NCBI GenBank assembly: GCA_015494005.1 | Contig: WGCB01000019.1 | Coordinates: 1-19,144, forward strand | Direction of reading: 5' to 3' | Length of the DNA: 19,144 nucleotides | Origin: Caldilineaceae bacterium | GTDB taxonomy: Bacteria > Chloroflexota > Anaerolineae > Caldilineales > Caldilineaceae | Shown here: positions 8,091-14,615 of the stretch, piece after piece | Layout: every line of letters begins with the position of its first letter | How positions within the stretch are numbered: the first letter of the stretch is position 1 | The notes under the pieces: model-generated | Database searches by the model: none | Told to the model about the DNA's origin: nothing | The model's input: the letters and a program-made list of their open reading frames with translations, nothing else | Program-made: the position numbers and the translations under genes

Positions 8091-8864
8091 TCAGAGCATG
8101 GCCAGGCCCAGCAGAGCGCCCAGCTCCACCACCTCCACCAGGGCGCCGTAGACGTCCCCGGTGAGGCCGCCGCCCAGACGAGCAGCCGCCCAGCGGGCCA
8201 GGAGCAGCCCCAGGAGCGGCCCCAGAAGCGCGCCGCCACTCTCCCAGCGGACCAGGAGCAGGAGCACCTGCAGGATCAGCATGGTGGCGCTGGCGATGCG
8301 AAGCTGGCGGACGGTCAGCCCCTGGCGCAGGGTGCTGCCCAGGGACGCGTCCCCGGCCCGGCCGTAGGGGAAACGCTGGGCGGCCCAGGCCGCGCTCCAC
8401 CGCCCCCAGCTGGGGGCCAGGAGCAGGGCCATCCAGACCAGGGGGCTCTCCAGGAGCTGGACCAGCAGGGCCCACTTCAACCCCAGGAGCAGCACCACCC
8501 CCAGGACGCCGAAGGCCCCGGGATGGACGTCCGCCATGATGGCCAGGCGGCGCTCCGGCGGGACCGGCGCGAAAAGGCCGTCGCAGGCGTCCATGAGGCC
8601 GTCCAGGTGCAGCCCGCCGGTGAGGAGCACCCAGAGGAGCAGCAGCAGGCCCGCCTGCACCGGCAGGGCCAGTCCCGTCCAGCCCAGGAGCCAGGTCGCC
8701 ACCGCCAGCAGCCCGCCCAGGATCAGCCCGGCCAGGGGGAACCAGGCGAAGGAGCGGCCGAAGAGGCCGGGATCCTCCGCCGCCTGGGCCGACGAGGGCC
8801 CGGGGACGGGCAGGGTGGTGAGGAAGCTCAGCGCGGCCAGCAAGGGGCGCAGGGACGGAGACAT
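8091..8864 (-). CDS. cobS: adenosylcobinamide-GDP ribazoletransferase (cobalamin synthase)
   Basis: Joins AdoCbi-GDP with alpha-ribazole (or its phosphate) to make adenosylcobalamin (phosphate), at the inner membrane. The 257-residue product is hydrophobic with about six or seven helices. It contains the family signature HLDGLMDACDGLF (residues about 86-98), in which the Asp residues bind metal, the following MADVHPGAFGVLG, and GGGLTGDVYGA near the C-terminus. N-terminal LAALSFLTTLPVP is also typical. It starts at an ATG 13 bp after the upstream PEP-utiliser-like gene and is followed by cobU. Lower-ligand activation genes (cobT, cobC) and corrin-ring genes are not in the window, so this may serve salvage or a pathway encoded elsewhere. 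Confidence 0.94.
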   Translation of the reverse strand: MSPSLRPLLAALSFLTTLPVPGPSSAQAAEDPGLFGRSFAWFPLAGLILGGLLAVATWLLGWTGLALPVQAGLLLLLWVLLTGGLHLDGLMDACDGLFAPVPPERRLAIMADVHPGAFGVLGVVLLLGLKWALLVQLLESPLVWMALLLAPSWGRWSAAWAAQRFPYGRAGDASLGSTLRQGLTVRQLRIASATMLILQVLLLLVRWESGGALLGPLLGLLLARWAAARLGGGLTGDVYGALVEVVELGALLGLAML

Positions 8865-8877
8865 GGGCCTGGCCGGA

Positions 8878-10506
8878 TCACTGGTCCACGTGGCCGGTGT
8901 TGCCGTCCACCAGGGTGATGGCGCCGGGGACCAGCTCCTGGTAGCGGGCGCCCAGGCCCACCACCGTGGGGATGTGCCAGAGGCGGGCCCCGGCCACCAC
9001 CGGGTCCAGAGGCGAGGCGTTGGGCGTCACGAAGGCGGCCGCGTGGGGGAAGGCCAGGGCCCAGCCGCTGTCCAGCAGGGGCACACCCACCACCGCGCCC
9101 TGGCAGAGGGCGAAATTGGGGTTGACCTCCTGGCGCAGGGGCGCGCTGACGCTGCCGCTCACCCCAGGCAGGCCGGGCGTGCGGAGCTGGGCCTCGGTGT
9201 CGCCCAGGAGCAGGTCCCCGGGGTGTTGGGCCTGGTGCTCCTGGAACTGGGCCTGGCGCTGGGCCAGCATGGCCCGGATCTCCTCCAGGTTGCTCACGTT
9301 CCACTCTCCGGTCATCATCTGCTTCAGCTCCTCCAGCTGGAAGAAGAAGACCTCGTCCGTCTCCTGGATGCGGCCGTCCACCATGGCCTCCTGGGCCGCA
9401 GCCTGGACCCAGATCCGGGTCCCCGACCAGAGGGTGGCCATGGCTTGGAGGGCGTGGCTCTGGAGGAGGAGCAGCTCCCGGGCCAGGGCCAGGTGAGCCT
9501 GGGCCTCCTTGCGCTCCTTGGCCCCCACCCCGGCCAGCAGGCGCTCCCGAGCCTGGACGGAGGGCAGCCGGGCCGGTCGCTCCGGCTGGGATTTGGCGCA
9601 GAGGAAGGCGCTGCGCAGCACGGGCGTGGGGTCCTCCCACCAGCGGGGTTGACGCAGCTCGCCCGCGGCCCCCACCCCGTGGCCGAACTCGTCCAGGAAG
9701 GAGGTGAGGGCTTCCTGGAAGGGGCCTGGGGGCAGGCTCTCCTGCCAGCCCTGGGCGAAAGTGTCCCCGGCCAGCCACTCCATGACCGGCTCCCCCTGCC
9801 GGGCCAGCTGACCCAGCTCCAACAAGTGGTCGGCCAGGCGGGCCTCGGGCAGGCCCTGGAGGTCCGAGAAGGTGTCGTTGACCGCGTCCAGGTTGGCCGG
9901 GAAGGGCAGGCTCGCTTCCGTGAGCCAGAGGAGCTGGTTGGTGGCCCACTCCAGGTGGTAGCGGGCGGCCAGGAAGACGGCCAGCACCTCGGCCATGACC
10001 CGCTCGATCTCCTCCATGATCTGCAGGATCTCCGCCTGGCTCCAGCGCATCTCCTGGACCTTCACGTGCCAGGCCCGGGCCCGGTCCAGGAAGGGCTGGG
10101 GCTGTTGGGCCAGCTCCTGAAGCCCGGCAAGGATGCGCTTGCGACGGCGGCCGAACTTGAGGTTGGCCAGCACGTTGCCCCGGGCCGGAGGAACCACTTC
10201 CACTCGCTGGCCGTTGATCCGATAGGCCAGGGGAGGCTGGCCGCTGAAGGCCGTCTCCTGCTGGGAGAAACGGGTCAGATCCAGGTAGAGCCGTCCTCGG
10301 TGCAGCCGGGTGACGTTCTGGGGGATCAGGGGCAGGGGATCGCCCAGGAGATCCCGGTAGCGGGACCAGGCCCGGCCCATGGCATCCGCCAGGACGCTGG
10401 TGCTGAAGGGGGTCAGGAGGCCGGGAGCCAGGGGCGAAAGGAGCGAGCGGCTCCAGAAGGTCCTGGAAGCCGTGGACAGGTCGTCTTGGAGTGTGTAGTC
10501 GAACAA
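8878..10506 (-). CDS. PEP-utilising-enzyme-like protein, no ATP-grasp, catalytic His apparently lost
   Basis: A 542-residue soluble protein. Residues about 1-430 resemble the helical middle region of PEP synthase/rifampin phosphotransferase-type proteins (WSRSLLSPLAPGLLTPFSTSV, then RGRLYLDLTRF). Residues about 441-542 form a PEP-utiliser swivelling domain: GLPGVSGSVSAPLR, FPHAAAFVT, ARLWHIPTVVGLG and the final beta strand. Active homologues carry GGxxSHxAIxAR with the phosphorylated His. Aligned by eye, this protein has NASPLDPVVAGAR, with Pro502 in the His position. No ATP-binding (PPDK N-terminal) domain is present. Phosphotransfer by the usual mechanism is therefore unlikely. The TTG at 10506, with GAGG upstream, is the only plausible nearby start. 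It is first in a unit with cobS and cobU; its role is unknown. Confidence 0.8.
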   Translation of the reverse strand: MFDYTLQDDLSTASRTFWSRSLLSPLAPGLLTPFSTSVLADAMGRAWSRYRDLLGDPLPLIPQNVTRLHRGRLYLDLTRFSQQETAFSGQPPLAYRINGQRVEVVPPARGNVLANLKFGRRRKRILAGLQELAQQPQPFLDRARAWHVKVQEMRWSQAEILQIMEEIERVMAEVLAVFLAARYHLEWATNQLLWLTEASLPFPANLDAVNDTFSDLQGLPEARLADHLLELGQLARQGEPVMEWLAGDTFAQGWQESLPPGPFQEALTSFLDEFGHGVGAAGELRQPRWWEDPTPVLRSAFLCAKSQPERPARLPSVQARERLLAGVGAKERKEAQAHLALARELLLLQSHALQAMATLWSGTRIWVQAAAQEAMVDGRIQETDEVFFFQLEELKQMMTGEWNVSNLEEIRAMLAQRQAQFQEHQAQHPGDLLLGDTEAQLRTPGLPGVSGSVSAPLRQEVNPNFALCQGAVVGVPLLDSGWALAFPHAAAFVTPNASPLDPVVAGARLWHIPTVVGLGARYQELVPGAITLVDGNTGHVDQ

Positions 10507-10528
10507 AGGGTGCCTCGCGCGCTGAAAA

Positions 10529-10554
10529 GGGAGTTGGAAGAGGGGAGTTGGAAG
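10529..10554. repeat. direct repeat GGGAGTTGGAAG x2
   Basis: Two copies of GGGAGTTGGAAG (10529-10540 and 10543-10554) with a 14-bp period. They lie between the predicted minus-strand promoter and the TTG start of the PEP-utiliser-like gene, so they would be transcribed in its leader as pyrimidine-rich RNA. Confidence 0.75.
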
Positions 10555-10583
10555 CCAATCCCGTCTTGGAAAATCAAGTAGCT

Positions 10584-10612
10584 ATTGTCCACCGATCCGG
10601 CATGGGTGTCAA
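10584..10612 (-). promoter_or_regulatory. candidate promoter of the PEP-like/cobS/cobU operon
   Basis: On the minus strand a perfect TTGACA (10612-10607) is followed after 17 bp by GACAAT (10589-10584). Predicted transcription starts near 10577, giving a leader of about 70 nt before the TTG start. That is too short for a cobalamin riboswitch, and none was recognised. Confidence 0.65.
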
Positions 10613-10646
10613 TTCTGGACCTGGCCCTGGCACAGCGGGAACCCAT

Positions 10647-10675
10647 TTGCCTTTTTCCCCGTTGTGATGTTCAAT
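10647..10675 (+). promoter_or_regulatory. weak candidate promoter for the tandem-RAM gene
   Basis: TTGCCT (10647-10652) and TTCAAT (10670-10675) are 17 bp apart, each matching consensus at four of six bases, in the gap between divergent genes. It would give a leader of about 80 nt. The rest of the 10507-10763 gap holds the repeat and the minus-strand promoter; nothing else was recognised. Confidence 0.3.
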
Positions 10676-10763
10676 ACCTACCGCATACGCGGCCCCAGAT
10701 CCCTCTGGATTCCTCTGAACTCCCCTGTGCCGGGGCTGCCTGGAAGTGCCACGAGGTGGAAGA

Positions 10764-11528
10764 ATGATCGGCAAGAAACAGACCCGCAAGTCCAGCCCCG
10801 ACAGCGCCCAGCCCGCCACTCCCCTGAAGAGCCCCCTGCTGGCCTTCATCGACGCGGACATCGTCAGCGGCAAGGACGAGATCGCCCGGGAGCAGCTCCT
10901 GAACAACCTGCGCCGTTACCGCTCCCCTGGGGTGACGCCTCTCTGGGTCAACTGGCTGCGCCAGCGGGCGGACCTGCGCTTCGTCTGCATGGTCCAGGAC
11001 CCTCGGGAGTTCAACAACTTCATGCTGGACGTGGTGCGCAACGTGGAAGGGGTGCGGGAGACCTCCACCATGCTCAGCTTCGGCGGCCGGGCGGACATCG
11101 ACACCCTGCTGGAGCTGGAGATGGAGGTCAACCCCTCCAGCCCCACGGTGGCCACCTCGGTGATGATCGACACCCAGCCGGGCATGGACCGGCAGGCCTT
11201 CCAGGCCCTGGTGGACCTGCCCCCCCACCCGGACGTGAAGCGGGTCTGGCTGCTGAACACCTACCACAGCGACAACGCGGATCTCATGCTGCTTCTGCTG
11301 GGGAAGAACGTGGAGACAGTCACCGGCTACGTGATGAGCTGGGTGCGCACGACACCTGGCGTCATCGACACGGAGACCAGCACCCTGCTGGACTGGCGCT
11401 GGCTGGCCAGCCCGGAGGACATCGTGGAGCTGTGCGAGCTCTTCTTCATCCACAACCGCCGGGGGCAGTTCCAGAGGGAGGAGCAGGCCAAGAGCCCGGT
11501 GGAGAACCAGGTGGAGGGCCTACGTTGA
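10764..11528 (+). CDS. tandem RAM (Lrp/AsnC effector-type) domain protein without HTH
   Basis: A 254-residue soluble protein with a short basic, Ser/Lys-rich N-terminus (1-23). Two segments follow, each with the alternating strand-helix pattern of the RAM/AsnC_trans_reg ferredoxin-like fold: about 24-109 (PLLAFIDADIV ... NVEGVRETSTMLSFGG) and about 127-211 (TVATSVMIDTQPG ... TTPGVIDTETSTLLD). The repeated V-x-G-V-x-x-T-x-T ending before the last strand, as in Lrp-family effector domains, is the main evidence. No helix-turn-helix is present, so direct DNA binding is unlikely. A sensory or oligomeric role is possible but unproven. The ATG at 10764 has GAGGTGG (10753-10759) upstream. It is divergent from the PEP-like operon and overlaps the Nudix gene tail-to-tail by 9 bp. 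Confidence 0.75.
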   Translation: MIGKKQTRKSSPDSAQPATPLKSPLLAFIDADIVSGKDEIAREQLLNNLRRYRSPGVTPLWVNWLRQRADLRFVCMVQDPREFNNFMLDVVRNVEGVRETSTMLSFGGRADIDTLLELEMEVNPSSPTVATSVMIDTQPGMDRQAFQALVDLPPHPDVKRVWLLNTYHSDNADLMLLLLGKNVETVTGYVMSWVRTTPGVIDTETSTLLDWRWLASPEDIVELCELFFIHNRRGQFQREEQAKSPVENQVEGLR

Positions 11529-12158
11529 GGTCAGCTGCTGGGCCACGAAACGGTGGCTGATGGCCCGGAACCGGCCCCAGTCTCCCCACTCCGGGGCCTG
11601 TTGCGCCACGCCCGCCAGTTCATCTGCCACAGCCCATAGATCGCCGGACGGAAGCCACTTCCACCCGGCGATTTTTTCGTCCGGGTCCAGGGGCTCCAGC
11701 CGGGGATCCTGGGGCGCCTGGAGCAGGAAGTGGTAGGTGGCGAAGCGGTGCAGGGTGCGGCTGCTGCGGTGGTAGAGCCGGTAGCGGAGGACGCCCAGGA
11801 AGCGCTGCACCCGCACCGGGCCTGGCCAGTCATCCGTCCCCACCTGCAGACCCGTCTCCTCCATCACCTCCCGGACCAGGGTTTCCAGGACCGGCTCCCC
11901 TTGCTGGACGCCGCCGGTGGGCAGGCGGTAGATCCCCGCCGGGTAGATGGTCTTGGCGTGGAGCAGCACCCCCGCCCCCGGATCCCCCTGGTGCATGACG
12001 TAGCAGATCTCCGCTCGCCGCCCGTCGGAGGTGAGGCGCTGGTGGGGGCCGGTGAGGAAGGGCGCGTCCACCTCCAGCCGGTGGTCCTCCAGGGGGCCAG
12101 GGCCATAGCGGGCCCGGATGCGGGCCAGTTCGTCGGCTTCCACGGGATGGGTGAGCAT
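11520..12158 (-). CDS. Nudix hydrolase
   Basis: A 212-residue protein with an intact Nudix box at residues 82-104: GGVQQGE, then REVMEETGL, fitting G-x5-E-x7-R-E-U-x-E-E-x-G-U with Glu97, Glu100 and Glu101 as metal ligands. Nudix enzymes hydrolyse nucleoside diphosphates linked to another moiety; the substrate cannot be predicted. An N-terminal region of about 45 residues and a C-terminal helical part flank the domain. The ATG at 12158 lacks a clear ribosome site. It lies 42 bp downstream of the second ABC permease in the same direction, so read-through is possible. Its stop overlaps the end of the convergent tandem-RAM gene by 9 bp. Confidence 0.88.
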   Translation of the reverse strand: MLTHPVEADELARIRARYGPGPLEDHRLEVDAPFLTGPHQRLTSDGRRAEICYVMHQGDPGAGVLLHAKTIYPAGIYRLPTGGVQQGEPVLETLVREVMEETGLQVGTDDWPGPVRVQRFLGVLRYRLYHRSSRTLHRFATYHFLLQAPQDPRLEPLDPDEKIAGWKWLPSGDLWAVADELAGVAQQAPEWGDWGRFRAISHRFVAQQLTST

Positions 12159-12200
12159 GGGGAATTCAGGAGCTGGGAGCTGGCGGCTGGGCGTTGGCGG

Positions 12201-13235
12201 TCAGCGGGCGTTCTTCATCATGGGATCCAAGGCGTCCCGCAGGCCATCGCCGATGAGGTAGAGGGCCAGCACGGTCAAGGTGATGAGCAGGCCCGGGGCC
12301 ACCAGCAGGTGCAGGGCCAGGTAGCCGCCCGTCTCCGGATCCCGCAGGAACATGAGGTTGTTGGCCCGGTTGAGCATGCTGCCCCAGGTGGCCGTGGGGG
12401 GCTGCACCCCCAGGCCCAGGAAGCTCAGGGCCGACTCCACCAGGATGAGCACGCCAATGTCGATGGCGGCGTTGACGATGATGATGGGCAGGCTGTTGGG
12501 GATCACGTGCTGGAGCATGATGCGTCCGCTCCCCGCGCCGATGGAGCGGGCCGCGGTGACGAAATCCAGCTCCCGCACCTTGAAGACGTTGCCCCGGATC
12601 AGCCGGGCCGTGCCGAACCAGCCCAGCAGGCCCAGGAAGAGGGTCAGGGTCATGGGATTGGGCTTGAAGATGGCCGAGACGATGATGAGCAGGTAGATCC
12701 CGGGGATGGAGACCAGGGTGTTGATGAACCAGATGATCACATCGTCCACCAGGCCGCCGAAGAAGCCGGCGATGGTCCCCACGGTGACGCCCAGGACCAG
12801 GGTGATGCTCGCGGCCAGGAAGGCGATCCCCAGGCTGACCCGGCCCCCGTAGAGCAGGCGGGCCAGCTGATCCCGGCCCAGCTGATCCGTGCCCAGCCAG
12901 TGGGCCACGCCGTCGGTCTTGCCCAGGAGCCTGGGCGCGGTCTCCAGGTCCAGGCCCAGGCGCCACTCGATGTAGGGCACAAGGTAGGGCGGGGAGAAGG
13001 CGTTCTCCGGGTTGGTGTCGTTGGGCCCCACCCCGATGAGGCCGGTGATCACCGGGGCCAGGATGGCCAGGGCGCCCAGCACCACCAGGAAACCGATGGC
13101 CACCAGGGTCAGCCGATCCCGGCGCAGGGTCTGGATGGCCATGCCCCAGAAGGTCTGGGGATCTCGCTTGAGCTGGGGCGCCAGGGCCAGGGCTTTGACC
13201 TGGGCCGGGGTGGCTTCCGCTTCTTTCACGCTCAT
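12201..13235 (-). CDS. ABC transporter permease, OppC/DppC family
   Basis: One of the two membrane subunits of a peptide/nickel-type ABC importer. The 344-residue protein has the family layout: a cytoplasmic N-terminus ending in a Trp/Arg-rich segment, a first helix at about 42-65, a periplasmic-type loop, then HWLGTDQLGRD (112-122), the hallmark of OppC/DppC. The binding-protein-dependent transport domain follows, with five helices and an EAA-like loop (TAARSIGAGSGRIMLQHVIP, 227-246) that docks on the ATPases. The loop between helix 1 and HWLGTD is long, about 45 residues. The ATG at 13235 has AAGGAA upstream. It lies 58 bp after the OppB-type permease gene. The substrate (peptide, oligosaccharide or other) cannot be deduced. 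Confidence 0.93.
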   Translation of the reverse strand: MSVKEAEATPAQVKALALAPQLKRDPQTFWGMAIQTLRRDRLTLVAIGFLVVLGALAILAPVITGLIGVGPNDTNPENAFSPPYLVPYIEWRLGLDLETAPRLLGKTDGVAHWLGTDQLGRDQLARLLYGGRVSLGIAFLAASITLVLGVTVGTIAGFFGGLVDDVIIWFINTLVSIPGIYLLIIVSAIFKPNPMTLTLFLGLLGWFGTARLIRGNVFKVRELDFVTAARSIGAGSGRIMLQHVIPNSLPIIIVNAAIDIGVLILVESALSFLGLGVQPPTATWGSMLNRANNLMFLRDPETGGYLALHLLVAPGLLITLTVLALYLIGDGLRDALDPMMKNAR

Positions 13236-13293
13236 GGTCGTTTCGTTCCTTGTCTTTGCCGTGCCGTCATGGGAAACACGTCATGAAAGCGGG

Positions 13294-14358
13294 TCACGAG
13301 AGGCGCACCCGGGGATCCACCACGCCGTAGAGGATGTCCGAGAGCAGGTTGCCCAGGATGGTCAGCAGGGAGAAGAACATCACCGCCCCCAGGACCATGG
13401 GGTAGTCCCGCTGGACTGCGGCGCTGAAGGTGAGCCGTCCCATGCCAGGCCAGGCGAAGATGGTCTCGGTGATCACCGCGCCGGTGAGCACGCCGGTGAT
13501 GGCCGGCCCCAGGATGGTCATCAAGGGGATGAGGGCGTTGCGCAGGGCGTGGACGAACCAGACCCGGCTGCCAGGCAGGCCCTTGGCCTTGGCCGTGCGG
13601 ATGTAGTCCGTGCGGATCACCTCCAGGGTCTCCGTGCGCATGAAGCGGCTGATGCCGGCGATGCCCCCGAAGGCCAGGATGAAGGCGGGCAGGATCAGGT
13701 GGCGCAGGCGATCCACCAGGTCGAACTCGTTGTCCAGGGTAAGGGTCTGGCGGCCTCCTGTGGGCAGCACGCCCAGGTAGACGCCGAAGAGGAAGATGAG
13801 CATGATGCCCAGCCAGAAGGCGGGCACCGCGTTGCCCACCACAGCCAGGAAGCGCACCGCGTTGTCGAACCAGGAGCCCTGCCTCACCGCGCTGAGCACG
13901 CCCAGGGGCACCCCCAGGAGCAGGGTCAGGAAGAGGCTGGCCACCCCCAGCTCCAGGGTGGCGGGCATGCGCTCCACCATGCGATCCCAGACGGGCTGCT
14001 TAGTGGAGATGCTGGTGCCCAGGTTGCCCCGAATGATGCCCCCGCCGGTGTCGCAGACGGTCTGCCCGATGGGCGCGACGTAGCGGCAGCTCACACTATC
14101 GGTCTCAAACTGCGCCACCACGTCCCCGGGGCGGATCATGTAGCCGGTGAACCAGCGGAAGTACTGCAGGGGCAGAGACTGGTCCAGCCCCAGCTGCTGG
14201 CGCATGATCTCCCGGGTCTCCTGGGTGATGTTGGGGTCGAAGGTGCGGATGAGGATGGGGTCACCCGGAGTGGAGTTGACCAGGACGAAGCTGATGACGC
14301 TCACCCCCAGCAGGGTGGGGATCGCCTGGAGAAGACGGCGAAGGACGTAACGAAACAT
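13294..14358 (-). CDS. ABC transporter permease, OppB/DppB family
   Basis: The partner permease of the OppC-type subunit. The 354-residue protein begins MFRYVLRRLLQAIPTLLGVS, typical of OppB/DppB, and includes PGDP (31-34), GNLGTSIST (111-119), MPATLEL (131-137) and an EAA-type loop at about 251-279 (YIRTAKAKGLPGSRVWFVHA). It ends FAWPGMGRL ... DPRVRLS. The external loop after helix 1 contains an insertion of about 33 residues (74-107) with two Cys (91 and 102), not usual in OppB. The ATG at 14358 has GAGAGGAA about ten bases upstream. A perfect TATAAT -10 sequence lies about 65 bp in front, so it may have its own promoter besides read-through from the binding-protein gene. Confidence 0.93.
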   Translation of the reverse strand: MFRYVLRRLLQAIPTLLGVSVISFVLVNSTPGDPILIRTFDPNITQETREIMRQQLGLDQSLPLQYFRWFTGYMIRPGDVVAQFETDSVSCRYVAPIGQTVCDTGGGIIRGNLGTSISTKQPVWDRMVERMPATLELGVASLFLTLLLGVPLGVLSAVRQGSWFDNAVRFLAVVGNAVPAFWLGIMLIFLFGVYLGVLPTGGRQTLTLDNEFDLVDRLRHLILPAFILAFGGIAGISRFMRTETLEVIRTDYIRTAKAKGLPGSRVWFVHALRNALIPLMTILGPAITGVLTGAVITETIFAWPGMGRLTFSAAVQRDYPMVLGAVMFFSLLTILGNLLSDILYGVVDPRVRLS

Positions 14359-14421
14359 AGCAGCGAGTTCCTCTCAGGCCAGTGGGAGAAAGGGTGCAAT
14401 CACAGGGTGCAGGCGCCGACC

Positions 14422-14427
14422 ATTATA
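14422..14427 (-). promoter_or_regulatory. candidate -10 element ahead of the permease genes
   Basis: On the minus strand TTTATAATGG places a perfect TATAAT at 14427-14422, about 64 bp before the OppB-type ATG. The same ten-base context occurs in front of the FmdB-type gene (2858-2849). No convincing -35 is seen: TTCGCT lies 19 bp upstream. Confidence 0.45.
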
Positions 14428-14495
14428 AACTACCACAGGAGCATCCAGCGAATTGTGACGGAACTTTCAGAGCGGGAGCGTCTGCCCGGTAGCCC

Positions 14496-14520
14496 TCATC
14501 CCGGGGCCTTCATCCCGGGG
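14496..14520. repeat. 11-bp direct repeat
   Basis: TCATCCCGGGG occurs at 14496-14506 and 14510-14520, in the gap between the terminator hairpin and the -10 element of the permease genes. Each copy holds a CCCGGG palindrome. No role is apparent. Confidence 0.6.
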
Positions 14521-14529
14521 TTCCGATCC

Positions 14530-14576
14530 CTGGAACAAAGAGCGCGTGGATGGCGGCCATCACCATCCACGCGCTC
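14530..14576 (-). terminator. hairpin terminator after the substrate-binding protein gene
   Basis: A perfect 14-bp stem, GAGCGCGTGGATGG (14540-14553) with CCATCCACGCGCTC (14563-14576), encloses a 9-nt loop. On the minus strand it is followed by TTTGTTCC, a modest T-rich run. It lies about 40 bp past the stop codon. A partial terminator here would let the lipoprotein be made in excess of the permeases, as is common in ABC importers. Confidence 0.8.
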
Positions 14577-14615
14577 CGGGTTCACTGAGTCAGCGGAGAG
14601 GCCACTGGCGGACCG

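Noticed and set aside
10507..10763. Possible cobalamin riboswitch ahead of the cobS-cobU operon
   Set aside because: No B12-box-like sequence or multi-helix layout was recognised, and the predicted leader is too short.
12159..12200. GAGCTGG/GGCTGGG-like imperfect repeats between the OppC-type permease and Nudix genes
   Set aside because: Short and degenerate. They recall the GGGAGTTGGAAG repeat near 10540 but are too weak to call a repeat family.
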